From assembly GCA_016177405.1 (NCBI GenBank), contig JACOVG010000020.1, forward strand, positions 1 to 51,836: DNA of 51,836 nt. Direction: 5' to 3'. Both the position numbers and the translations under genes were made by a program. Source of the stretch: Candidatus Omnitrophota bacterium (GTDB lineage Bacteria; Omnitrophota; Gorgyraeia; 1-14-0-20-64-10). The notes beneath the pieces were generated by a model. It did no database searches, was not told the DNA's origin, and saw nothing but the letters and a program-made list of their open reading frames with translations. Shown piece after piece: positions 42,858 through 50,011 of this stretch (position 1 is its first letter; each line of letters opens with the position of its first letter).

Positions 42858-44204
42858 CTTCCCATCGTTGCCATCATCGGAAGACCCAACGTAGGAAAGT
42901 CCACCCTGTTCAACCGCCTGGTGGCGAGACGGCAGGTCCTGGTGGACGCCGCGCCTGGCCTGACCCGCGACCGCCTTTACGGCGAGATCCAGTGGCGGGG
43001 CGTCCCTTTTCAGGTGGTGGACACCGGGGGTTTGGAGATCGGGGCCCGCGAGCCGCTGGCCCGGAAGATGATGCTCCAGGTGGAGAAGGCGGTTCAGGAG
43101 GCCGATCTTTGCCTCTTTCTTTGCGACGCCCGGGAAGGGATCATGCCCCTGGACCGGAAGGTGGCCGATTGGATCCGCCCCTTCGGGAAGAAGATCCTCC
43201 TCGTCGTGAACAAGGTGGACACCGAAACCCAAGCCCCGGCGATCCACGAATTCTCCGCCCTTGGCCTGGGTGAGCCGGTTGGGATCGCCAGCCTCCATGG
43301 CCTGGGGGTGGGGGATCTTCTGGACCAGGTGGTGGAGCGGCTTAGCGCTTCGTCATTCCCGCGGAAGCGGGAATCAGATCCTCGCTTTCGCGAGGATGAC
43401 ACCCAAGGGGAGGCGGCTCTCATCCGGGTGGCCCTGGTGGGGCGGCCCAACGTGGGGAAATCTTCCCTCGTGAACCGCCTTTTGAATGAGGAGAGGGTTC
43501 TGGTGGACGAGACGCCCGGCACCACCCGGGACCCGGTGGACACTTACCTCACCTTTCAGGGCCGCCGCTTTTGTCTGGTGGATACCGCCGGCATCCGGGC
43601 CCGGCGAAAGCTGCAAACAAAAATCGACAAGGTGGCAAGACTCAAGACTTCTCAAACCATTGAACGCTCGGACGTTTGCGTGGGGGTTTTGGACGCCACC
43701 CAGGGCATCGTGAACGACGATCTGAAGCTTCTGGATGAGGTGGTCACCCTTGGCCGGGCGCTTGTTCTGGCGGTCAACAAATGGGATCTGGCGAAAAAGG
43801 GTTTGACCGAGGAGGAGACCGCTGAAACATTCCATCGAAGGGCGCCCTTCCTCCGTTTCGCGCCGGTGGTGGCGGTCTCCGCCAAGACCGGTTATCAGGT
43901 TCCTCAACTTTTGGACCGGGCGGCGTGGGCGGCTTCCCAGGCCAACCGGAAGCTCACCGCGGCCGAGAAGGAAAGGCTCATCGAGGTCCTTCAGAACGAC
44001 CGCAAGGCGCCGGTTGGGGTCAGGAACATGGGTCTGGTGTGGGCGGCCCAGGTGGGATCGGCCCCGCCGGTTTTTCACTTTGTGGGAAGAATGGCCAGGC
44101 CCCTTTCGGATTCCGACCGGGCCTATCTTGAGCGGGTGGTGCGCGGCCTGCTGAAGTGGGAGGGGACGCCCATCAGGATTCGAACCTTAAGGAGAAAAAG
44201 ATGA
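42858..44204 (+). CDS. der: GTPase Der (EngA), with a REP-derived insert and no canonical start codon
   Basis: Der is a double GTPase for 50S ribosome assembly. G domain 1 begins SLPIVAIIGRPNVGKSTLFNR, with DTGG and VNKVD. G domain 2 has RVALVGRPNVGKSSLVNR, DTAGIR and VNKWD. The KH-like C-terminus ends GTPIRIRTLRRKR. Homology starts around 42855-42864, directly after pgsA, yet the frame holds no ATG, GTG or TTG before GTG 42921, which would delete the first P-loop. CTT 42858 or ATC 42864 are possible rare starts. The linker between the G domains contains SASSFPRKRESDPRFREDD, encoded by a palindromic repeat (43352-43400). Confidence 0.93.
   Translation, partial: LPIVAIIGRPNVGKSTLFNRLVARRQVLVDAAPGLTRDRLYGEIQWRGVPFQVVDTGGLEIGAREPLARKMMLQVEKAVQEADLCLFLCDAREGIMPLDRKVADWIRPFGKKILLVVNKVDTETQAPAIHEFSALGLGEPVGIASLHGLGVGDLLDQVVERLSASSFPRKRESDPRFREDDTQGEAALIRVALVGRPNVGKSSLVNRLLNEERVLVDETPGTTRDPVDTYLTFQGRRFCLVDTAGIRARRKLQTKIDKVARLKTSQTIERSDVCVGVLDATQGIVNDDLKLLDEVVTLGRALVLAVNKWDLAKKGLTEEETAETFHRRAPFLRFAPVVAVSAKTGYQVPQLLDRAAWAASQANRKLTAAEKERLIEVLQNDRKAPVGVRNMGLVWAAQVGSAPPVFHFVGRMARPLSDSDRAYLERVVRGLLKWEGTPIRIRTLRRKR
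43352..43400. repeat. REP-like double hairpin inside der
   Basis: Stem-loops TCATTCCCGC/GCGGGAAT and GATCCTCGC/GCGAGGATGA, framed by GTCAT and ATGAC, keep the reading frame open through the Der interdomain linker. The architecture is that of the copy at 10474-10525. Confidence 0.85.
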
Positions 44205-44803
44205 TCCTGGGGCTTCTGGCCTTGGCCTACCTCACCGGGGCCATCCCCACAGGTCTTCTCGCGGGCAGGCTCTTTAAAAAGGTGGACGTGCGCCAGCACG
44301 GCAGCGGCAACGTGGGGGCAACCAATGTTTTCCGGGTGGCGGGCAAGCTGCCCGGGGCGCTTGTCCTGATGGTGGATGTTCTCAAGGGCTGGCTGCCGGT
44401 CGTCCTTTTCACCCGGTGGGCCCTGGGGTGGGGCCTTGCCGCTGACGCGGGGAATCTCCCTCTTTTCTTCGGAATCTTGGCGGTCTGCGGCCACATCTGG
44501 AATCCCTTCCTCGGCTTCAAGGGGGGCAGGGGGGTGGCCACCAGCCTGGGGCTCCTGTTTGCTTTGGACCCCCGGGTGGCCGGGCTTTCCCTGGCCGTCT
44601 GGATTGCGGTCGCGGCCGCGACCCGCTACGTCTCCGTGGCCTCCATCGCCGCGGCCTTTTCGGCTCCTTTCTGGATGACCCTCCTGGGCTTGCCCCTGCT
44701 TTGGGTGGCCGGCGGGGCAGGGGTGAGCTTTGCCATCATCCTGCGCCACCGGCCTAACATCGTGCGCCTCCTCCAGGGGGAAGAGCACAAGATTGTTCGT
44801 TAA
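44201..44803 (+). CDS. plsY: Acyl-phosphate glycerol-3-phosphate acyltransferase
   Basis: PlsY is the membrane acyltransferase that makes lysophosphatidic acid. The 200 residues from ATG 44201 (ATGA overlap with der; AAGGAGA upstream) show the three PlsY motifs: HGSGNVGATNVFRVAG, GHIWNPFLGFKGGRGVAT and a C-terminal RHRPNIVRLLQGEEHKI. Five membrane helices are visible. Pairing with pgsA and gpsA fits phospholipid synthesis. Confidence 0.97.
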   Translation: MILGLLALAYLTGAIPTGLLAGRLFKKVDVRQHGSGNVGATNVFRVAGKLPGALVLMVDVLKGWLPVVLFTRWALGWGLAADAGNLPLFFGILAVCGHIWNPFLGFKGGRGVATSLGLLFALDPRVAGLSLAVWIAVAAATRYVSVASIAAAFSAPFWMTLLGLPLLWVAGGAGVSFAIILRHRPNIVRLLQGEEHKIVR

Positions 44804-44835
44804 TAGTAGTAGCTAATTTAGTCTATATACTTTAT

Positions 44836-44865
44836 TTAGACTTTTAAAAATTAATAGTGTAATAT
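44836..44865 (+). promoter_or_regulatory. Putative promoter upstream of the PilC-like gene
   Basis: In the AT-rich gap after plsY, TTAGAC (44836-44841) and TAATAT (44860-44865) are spaced by 18 bases. TATACT at 44826-44831 is an alternative -10. The gap holds nothing else I recognise. Confidence 0.4.
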
Positions 44866-44915
44866 TGGTATTGGGGCAATTTGGCACAACGGCAACCCGT
44901 GGAAATCCGGACACG

Positions 44916-46151
44916 ATGAGGTACCGATATACGGCTTTGGCCCTGGACGGCCGCCAGCTTCACGGAGAGATTGACGCCTCTGGAACGGAAGAGGCCGCCA
45001 CCTGCCTGCAGGAAGCCGGCGTCTATCCCACCCGCATTCTTGCCAGGACTACGCGGAGGCCGCCCCATCCCTCCAGTAGGTTTGACCCCAGTCAGGAAGA
45101 GCGAATCTTTCTTCTCGACTCCCTGGTCTTCTTTCTGGAAGCCGGCTTTACCCTGCCCTCGGCCCTTTTGAGACTTTCCTTGAGGGTCCGGAATCCTTCT
45201 TTTGCCCGAGAGCTCGAGGGGATCATGAGAGCCATAGAAGGAGGGGGGAGGGTGACAGAGGCGTTCCGGGAAGCGTCTCTTCTGCCGCCCTCCTGGGATT
45301 CCATCCTGGCGGTTGGCGAAGTTCAGGGAGACCTTGTCCCTTCGCTTAAGCTTCTGCGCCAGCATGCCATGGAGGACGCCCGTCTGAAGAGCGACCTTGC
45401 CTCGACCCTTGTGATGCCAACGGTCCTCTTGGGGTTGGTCGGGATTTGGTTTTTGGTGGTGGCCCATCGGGTGCTTCCCACCCTCGAGACCTTTCTTGGA
45501 AGTCTCGCCCTGGACGTATCCGATTTTTCCTCCGTCGTGATCTTGGGGGAGGTGATTCGCCTGATGGCTCCCTGGGTCTTGCCGGCGGCGTGCCTCATCT
45601 TCTTCCTCTTAAGAAGGTATGTGGGGGCCGCCGCGGAGACGGAGTTCCTGGACGGTCGGCTCTCCTCCTTGTTCCCGCTGGCGGGGGGTCTGGTATCCCA
45701 GGCCCGGCGGGTAGACCTTTTCTCCGGGATCAGGCTGCAGATGGAAGCCGGCATCCCGGTTGTTCGGACCTTTCAGAATCTGGCCGCCTTCTCCCGAAGC
45801 CACTGGCGCCGGAAGGGGCTCTTGGGTGTGGCGGGCGAGATTCAGGAGGGGATACCGCTGGCCGAGGCGCTCGAGAGGCATGGACTGATCTCTGCCAACG
45901 AACGGGCAATTCTCGCGGCCGGCGAGGCAGGGGGACACCTGACGGAGATGTTCGGCTACCTGCTTTGTCAGACCCAGGAGGGTTTGCGGGAGCAGATCAA
46001 CCGTTTTGCCATCCTTCTTCGCAGTGTTGTCACCCTTTCCGTCGGTTTTCTGATCGGTTTTATGCTCATTGCCTTTTTGTGGATTCTGGCCTCGACCGCC
46101 GGAGGGGCCCTCGACATCGCCCTGGACGGCCAGCCCCCCGCGGCGTTCTGA
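44916..46151 (+). CDS. Type II secretion/type IV pilus inner-membrane protein, GspF/PilC family
   Basis: From ATG 44916 the protein has 411 residues: the N-terminal MRYRYTALALDGRQLHGEID and two copies of the T2SSF domain (EERIFLLDSLVFFLEAG..., RVDLFSGIRLQMEAGIPVVR...), each with the helix-plus-membrane pattern. The family's G-E-x-x-G-x-L motif is kept in AAGEAGGHLTEMF, and in relaxed form in AVGEVQGDLVPSL. Three membrane helices lie near 165-185, 212-230 and 370-390. It is the platform protein of a pilus or secretion machine, but no ATPase or pilin gene is nearby. The frame is also open to a TTG at 44865. Confidence 0.88.
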   Translation: MRYRYTALALDGRQLHGEIDASGTEEAATCLQEAGVYPTRILARTTRRPPHPSSRFDPSQEERIFLLDSLVFFLEAGFTLPSALLRLSLRVRNPSFARELEGIMRAIEGGGRVTEAFREASLLPPSWDSILAVGEVQGDLVPSLKLLRQHAMEDARLKSDLASTLVMPTVLLGLVGIWFLVVAHRVLPTLETFLGSLALDVSDFSSVVILGEVIRLMAPWVLPAACLIFFLLRRYVGAAAETEFLDGRLSSLFPLAGGLVSQARRVDLFSGIRLQMEAGIPVVRTFQNLAAFSRSHWRRKGLLGVAGEIQEGIPLAEALERHGLISANERAILAAGEAGGHLTEMFGYLLCQTQEGLREQINRFAILLRSVVTLSVGFLIGFMLIAFLWILASTAGGALDIALDGQPPAAF

Positions 46152-46190
46152 AGGGTTCTCCTTTCGCTTCTCCTTCGATTTGAGGCGTGG

Positions 46191-46196
46191 TAAACT
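46191..46196 (+). promoter_or_regulatory. -10 element of gpsA
   Basis: TAAACT lies nine bases before the gpsA ATG, without a ribosome site between and with only a weak -35. It suggests a leaderless gpsA transcript. Confidence 0.4.
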
Positions 46197-46205
46197 AACC
46201 AGTTT

Positions 46206-47204
46206 ATGGCCCCTCGTCGGGTTACCGTTTTGGGTGACGGGGGATGGGGGACGTGTCTTGCCATCCTCTTGTCCGGCAAGGGGATCCAAGTTACCTTGTG
46301 GGGGGCTTTTCCTGACTACGTCGCCCAAATGGCGAAGAGCCGGGAGAACGTGAAATTCCTCCCCGGGGTGCCGGTTCCCGCGGCCGTCCGGTTGACCGCC
46401 GATTTGAAGGAAGCGCTGGCCGGGCCGGACGTTGTTGTCCTGGCGGTCCCTTCCAAGTATTTGAGGAAGGTTCTTGAGCGGGTCAGGCCCGCCTGGACGC
46501 CGGGGAAATCGCTGGTCGTCAGCGTGGTCAAGGGGGTCGAGCCGGACAGCCTTCTCACCATGTCGCGGCTCATTCAGAGCCTGCTTCCGGTTGAGAGATT
46601 GGCGGTTTTGTCGGGTCCCTCCATCTCTTATGAAGTGGCCCGAGGGGTCCCCACCACGGTGGTCGCCGCCTCCGGCGAGGAGGCGTTGGCCAAGGAGGTC
46701 CAGACCCTTTTCTCGACCGAGAGCTTCCGGGTCTACACCGCGGGCGATGTCCTGGGTGTGGAGCTTGGAGGGTCGCTGAAGAACGTGGTGGCGATCGCCT
46801 GCGGGGCGGCCGATGGCTTGGGATTCGGAACCAACACCAAGGCGGCGCTCGTGACCCGGGGGCTGGCCGAGATGGCGAGACTGGGTGTGGCGATGGGGGC
46901 CAAGGCCCAGACCTTCTCCGGCCTAAGCGGTTTGGGGGATCTGATCACCACCTGCTTCTCGCCCCACAGCCGGAACAGAACCTTGGGAGAGAAGCTGGCC
47001 CGGGGGACCTCCCTGAAGGAGGCGACCCAAGGAATGGAGCAGGTGGCCGAAGGGGTCACGACGGCGAAATCGGCCTATGACTTGAGCCGGCGGCACGGAG
47101 TCGAGATGCCGATCGCGGCCGCGGTGTACCAGGTCCTGTACGAGGGGAAGTCCCCCAGGGACACGGTCCGGGAGCTGATGCTCCGCGACCCCAAACCGGA
47201 ATAA
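46206..47204 (+). CDS. gpsA: Glycerol-3-phosphate dehydrogenase [NAD(P)+]
   Basis: GpsA reduces dihydroxyacetone phosphate to the glycerol-3-phosphate used by PlsY and PgsA. The 332 residues have the dinucleotide fold VTVLGDGGWGTCLAILLS, VVLAVPSKYLRKVL, VVKGVEPDSLLTM, LSGPSISYEVARGVPTTVV, the catalytic Lys in GGSLKNVVAIACGAADGL, and GLSGLGDLITTCFSPHSRNR. The start is the ATG at 46206, with a TAAACT box directly upstream. Confidence 0.97.
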   Translation: MAPRRVTVLGDGGWGTCLAILLSGKGIQVTLWGAFPDYVAQMAKSRENVKFLPGVPVPAAVRLTADLKEALAGPDVVVLAVPSKYLRKVLERVRPAWTPGKSLVVSVVKGVEPDSLLTMSRLIQSLLPVERLAVLSGPSISYEVARGVPTTVVAASGEEALAKEVQTLFSTESFRVYTAGDVLGVELGGSLKNVVAIACGAADGLGFGTNTKAALVTRGLAEMARLGVAMGAKAQTFSGLSGLGDLITTCFSPHSRNRTLGEKLARGTSLKEATQGMEQVAEGVTTAKSAYDLSRRHGVEMPIAAAVYQVLYEGKSPRDTVRELMLRDPKPE

Positions 47205-47222
47205 AAGGAGACAGCGGTACAA

Positions 47223-47546
47223 GTGCCCGACTCTGTGGTTCAGAAAAAGATCGAGGAAATGGTTCGGCGGATCGTTGAGCGGTTCCATCCGGACCAGATC
47301 GTCCTTTTTGGATCTTACGCCCGGGGGCAGGGTGGGCCGGACAGCGACGTAGACCTCTTGGTCGTCATGCCGATACGGGGGTCCAAGCGAAATATGCAAC
47401 TTCAAGTGCGGCTTGCTCTCCATGATATTCGCTTGCCAAAAGACGTCATTGTGGTGACCCCTGAACAAGTCGAACGACAGCGGGATATTCCCGGCACGAT
47501 CGTCCGGCCTGCTTTTCTGGAAGGTAAGGTGTTATATGCTGCCTGA
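47223..47546 (+). CDS. Minimal nucleotidyltransferase (MNT), second pair
   Basis: The 107-residue protein has the nucleotidyltransferase motif IVLFGSYARGQGGPDSDVDL and a third acidic segment DVIVVTPEQVE. It starts with GTG, with AAAGGAGA about 13 bases upstream at the gpsA end. It overlaps the following HEPN gene by 11 bases, the usual MNT-HEPN pairing. It is much shorter than the antitoxin at 36534 and belongs to a different subfamily. Confidence 0.9.
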   Translation: MPDSVVQKKIEEMVRRIVERFHPDQIVLFGSYARGQGGPDSDVDLLVVMPIRGSKRNMQLQVRLALHDIRLPKDVIVVTPEQVERQRDIPGTIVRPAFLEGKVLYAA

Positions 47547-47946
47547 TGAGATGACCAAAGTAACTCATCAGTGGATTGATCGGGCGGAGGAAGATCTTCG
47601 GACTGCAGAGTATATTTTGATCCTGAAAGAAGATTGCCCGTTTGGAACGGTTTGCTTTCACGCCGAACAGTGCGTGGAGAAATATTTGAAGGCGCTCTTG
47701 GTTTTCCAAGGCATCGATTTTCCAAAGACGCATAATATTCCAGAGGTGCTCAATTTGGTACCTGCTTCGATCCGGCCTGCTCTGTCGGCTGAAGAGCAGG
47801 AGCGGCTAACCGATTACGCGACGGTTCTTCGCTATCCCGGAGATTGGGAACCCATCACGCGGGAGGATGCGGAGGCAGCGGTCGAGACGGCTCGGAAGGT
47901 TCGGGAGGCGGTGCGGCGTCATCTACCAGGAATTGCTCAAGGGTAG
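47536..47946 (+). CDS. HEPN-domain protein, partner of the second MNT
   Basis: This 136-residue helical protein has the HEPN pattern WIDRAEEDLRTAEYIL, CFHAEQCVEKYLKALLVFQG, FPKTHNIPEVLNL and LRYPGDWEPITREDAEAAVE. Unlike the HepT-like gene at 36967, I do not find the R-x4-6-H ribonuclease motif, so a nuclease activity is uncertain. It may be a non-catalytic HEPN or use other residues. AAGGTAAGGT precedes the ATG. Confidence 0.88.
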   Translation: MLPDEMTKVTHQWIDRAEEDLRTAEYILILKEDCPFGTVCFHAEQCVEKYLKALLVFQGIDFPKTHNIPEVLNLVPASIRPALSAEEQERLTDYATVLRYPGDWEPITREDAEAAVETARKVREAVRRHLPGIAQG

Positions 47947-47952
47947 CCGCCT

Positions 47953-48180
47953 ATGTCAAAGAACGTGCCCCCGTGGGGCGGTTACAAGCCAGACATACCG
48001 ACAGCCAGGAAACGAGGCCATCGTTGCGAAGGGGCGCTGCCGGAAGCGGCCTATGGAAAGGCCGTCTCCTATTGCTATGAGGACGTGGAGGGTAAGCTCT
48101 GGGTGACCAACGAAGAATACGCCAGCCAAGTGAATTTCTGTCCGTATTATGGATACAAGGCGCATGAGACGTCGAGATGA
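47953..48180 (+). CDS. Small hypothetical protein, 75 residues
   Basis: The ATG is six bases after the HEPN stop. The protein MSKNVPPWGGYKPDIPTARK... has three cysteines (C25, C41, C63) and aromatic-rich ends (YCYEDVEGKLWV, NFCPYYGYKAHE). No family is recognised. The last bases overlap the next ATG (ATGA), which supports it as a real gene. Confidence 0.55.
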   Translation: MSKNVPPWGGYKPDIPTARKRGHRCEGALPEAAYGKAVSYCYEDVEGKLWVTNEEYASQVNFCPYYGYKAHETSR

Positions 48181-48584
48181 GTAAAACCGAGAGAGGTAAG
48201 ACAATAGCAGGAGTTGTTTATCTTGCAGTTGGAATTTTGGTCCTCTTTCTTAGACATGAATCATGGATGCTGAACCTAGCGTTCCTCAGCCCACTGAAAG
48301 TCAACCCATGGTGCATTGCTTGGACTAGCATTGGCATTGGAGCCGGACTGATTAATACCCGGCGAACCAAGCCTCCTTCTCCCTGGTGGGTTCACTACTT
48401 TTTCTACTATGGATTCGTCCTAGTGGTAGTTTCGCTGGCGTCTTTTGTTGTGTCAAATCTCGTGGGTCATGAAGCTTCAGATACGAAAGCCTTGGACGGA
48501 CTTGCGGCATTAATAGGTTTGGCAGGAGGATTTGTCGGTCATCGTCTTCACGAGGTTGTTCTGGGGCACCCTGCCAAAGAGTAG
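48177..48584 (+). CDS. Hypothetical membrane protein, 135 residues
   Basis: Hydrophobic segments at about 10-25 (GVVYLAVGILVLF), 43-58 (PWCIAWTSIGIGAGLI), 72-95 (YFFYYGFVLVVVSLASFVVS) and 107-122 (LDGLAALIGLAGGFVG) predict four membrane helices. The ATG overlaps the stop of the preceding small gene. No family is recognised. It is lower in GC than the housekeeping genes. Confidence 0.6.
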   Translation: MSKTERGKTIAGVVYLAVGILVLFLRHESWMLNLAFLSPLKVNPWCIAWTSIGIGAGLINTRRTKPPSPWWVHYFFYYGFVLVVVSLASFVVSNLVGHEASDTKALDGLAALIGLAGGFVGHRLHEVVLGHPAKE

Positions 48585-48594
48585 TGAGGCAATA

Positions 48595-48634
48595 CGGGGC
48601 GTGGCGTAGTTTGGTAGCGCGCTTGCATGGGGTG
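48595..48634 (+). pseudogene. 5' fragment of tRNA-Pro(GGG), probable attachment site
   Basis: CGGGGCGTGGCGTAGTTTGG and then TAGCGCGCTTGCATGGGGTG reproduce the acceptor 5' strand, D arm and anticodon arm of tRNA-Pro. The loop is ATGGGGT, so the anticodon is GGG. After GGGTG the sequence changes to TATTGACG and no longer pairs with CTTGC. No T arm or acceptor 3' strand follows. An integrase gene starts 62 bases downstream. The tRNA is therefore cut at the anticodon stem by an integrated element. Confidence 0.75.
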
Positions 48635-48696
48635 TATTGACGCATTGGGTTTCACCGAGGGAGAGTTGTTGAACTGCGACCGTTTCGTGGCCTGAC

Positions 48697-49800
48697 TTGA
48701 GACCGAAAATCTACCTCAAGACAATCAAGGAGCCGTTCCAAATGCCAGGCCGTAAGGGGTGGCATTTGGACTACCGGCTCGACGGAGAGAGAGAAAGGCC
48801 ATGCTACCCAACGAAGGAGCTGGCATGGCGGGTTTGGCGGGAGATCACCGACCGTCGAATGAACGCCAGAGTCCAGCGGCATTTAGGCCACTTGACGAAG
48901 AAAGATGCGCTTGTCTCCGAGTTCTTTAATCAATTTGTCGAAGCCAAGAGAACGCGCATAAGCCGGTCTGCATGGATCGCTTACCGAACGCACATCCGGC
49001 ACTTCCTCACATTTTGCGATCAACGCGAGATTAAGCGCCTCTCGCAAATTACGAAAAAGGACGTGGAAGCATTTATGACGTGGCTTCTGGAAGGAGGAGC
49101 TGGAAGGGGAGGCCGGAAGCCAAAGCGCGAAACCGTCAATCACGAGCTGGCGGTGGTACGAACCGCACTCAATACGGCGGTGGACGAGTACCTGACTCGG
49201 AATCCGACCATCGGAATCAAGAAGCTCAAGCTAACAGACGCCAGGAAACCGAGGGTGCTGAATATGGAGGATCTGACGGGGATCCTAAAGACGGCAGAGG
49301 AGCCGTTCAAGACTTACTATTATTCGTATATCACGAGCGGTCTGCGTCGAAATGAACTGGAATATTTAGAGCGTGAGGACATCCAATTTTATCCGAAGCT
49401 GATGTTTCGGTTGACCTCTCGCCCTGGGATGGTCGTCAAAGACCAAGAAGATCGCGCAATTCCGCTACCGACTTGGATGGCTCCGATCTTGCGAAGGCAT
49501 CTAAACGCTCATCCTATTCTCCGGCACCCGTTCCAGCGTCCAGACGGAAAAACTTGGGGGCCTCATCGGATCAGGAAGCGCCTCAAATGGTACGCCAGGA
49601 GAGCTAAAGTCCAGAACTGGAGGGACATTCGCGTCCACGACTTGCGCCATACCTACGTTGACCTGCTGGCCCAAAAGGGGGTAGATATTCGCATCATCCA
49701 GGCACTCCTCGGCCATAGTCAGGTTGAAACGACAGCGATTTACATGAGGACGAGACCGCCAGTCCACGTTTTTGAGGCGGTGGAGAAGCTCAAGGTATAA
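48697..49800 (+). CDS. Tyrosine-type site-specific integrase
   Basis: The 367-residue protein has a SAM-like DNA-binding core domain (about 70-165, SEFFNQFVEAKRTRISRSAW) and a catalytic domain with Arg in ITSGLRRNELEYL, a Lys in the following hairpin (VVKDQEDRAIPLP), H-x-x-R in VHDLRHTYVDLLA, LLGHSQVETT and the nucleophile Tyr in AIYMRT. The start is TTG 48697; ATG 48742 is an alternative. Its position next to a broken tRNA-Pro marks the end of an integrative element or prophage. Confidence 0.95.
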   Translation: MRPKIYLKTIKEPFQMPGRKGWHLDYRLDGERERPCYPTKELAWRVWREITDRRMNARVQRHLGHLTKKDALVSEFFNQFVEAKRTRISRSAWIAYRTHIRHFLTFCDQREIKRLSQITKKDVEAFMTWLLEGGAGRGGRKPKRETVNHELAVVRTALNTAVDEYLTRNPTIGIKKLKLTDARKPRVLNMEDLTGILKTAEEPFKTYYYSYITSGLRRNELEYLEREDIQFYPKLMFRLTSRPGMVVKDQEDRAIPLPTWMAPILRRHLNAHPILRHPFQRPDGKTWGPHRIRKRLKWYARRAKVQNWRDIRVHDLRHTYVDLLAQKGVDIRIIQALLGHSQVETTAIYMRTRPPVHVFEAVEKLKV

Positions 49801-49809
49801 AATATTCCA

Positions 49810-50010
49810 ATGATCTATTGGCCGGCTAAGAAGCTCGAATTGCCCTGGGAAGAGAAGCCGCTCACATGGCGCGAGTTGCGAGGGATGATCTTCGTTTTTT
49901 CGGTGATGCTCCTGTGGATTTTGGCAATTCTCTATAGAGAGTTCTGTCCAGCGAATTCAAATAATCCAGACGCAAACGCCGCAGATTACGAGGAGAAGTA
50001 CGGGCGGTAG
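49810..50010 (+). CDS. Small single-pass membrane protein
   Basis: This 66-residue protein has one membrane helix (about 26-43, MIFVFSVMLLWILAILY), a short N-terminal cytoplasmic part and a polar tail. It starts 9 bases after the integrase. No family is recognised; it probably belongs to the integrated element. Confidence 0.55.
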   Translation: MIYWPAKKLELPWEEKPLTWRELRGMIFVFSVMLLWILAILYREFCPANSNNPDANAADYEEKYGR

Positions 50011-50011
50011 C

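Noticed and set aside
48635-48700. A possible 3' half of tRNA-Pro directly after the fragment (GGGTTTCACCGAGG resembles a T arm)
   Set aside because: The anticodon stem cannot close (CTTGC versus GTATT), and no acceptor 3' strand complementary to CGGGGCG follows.
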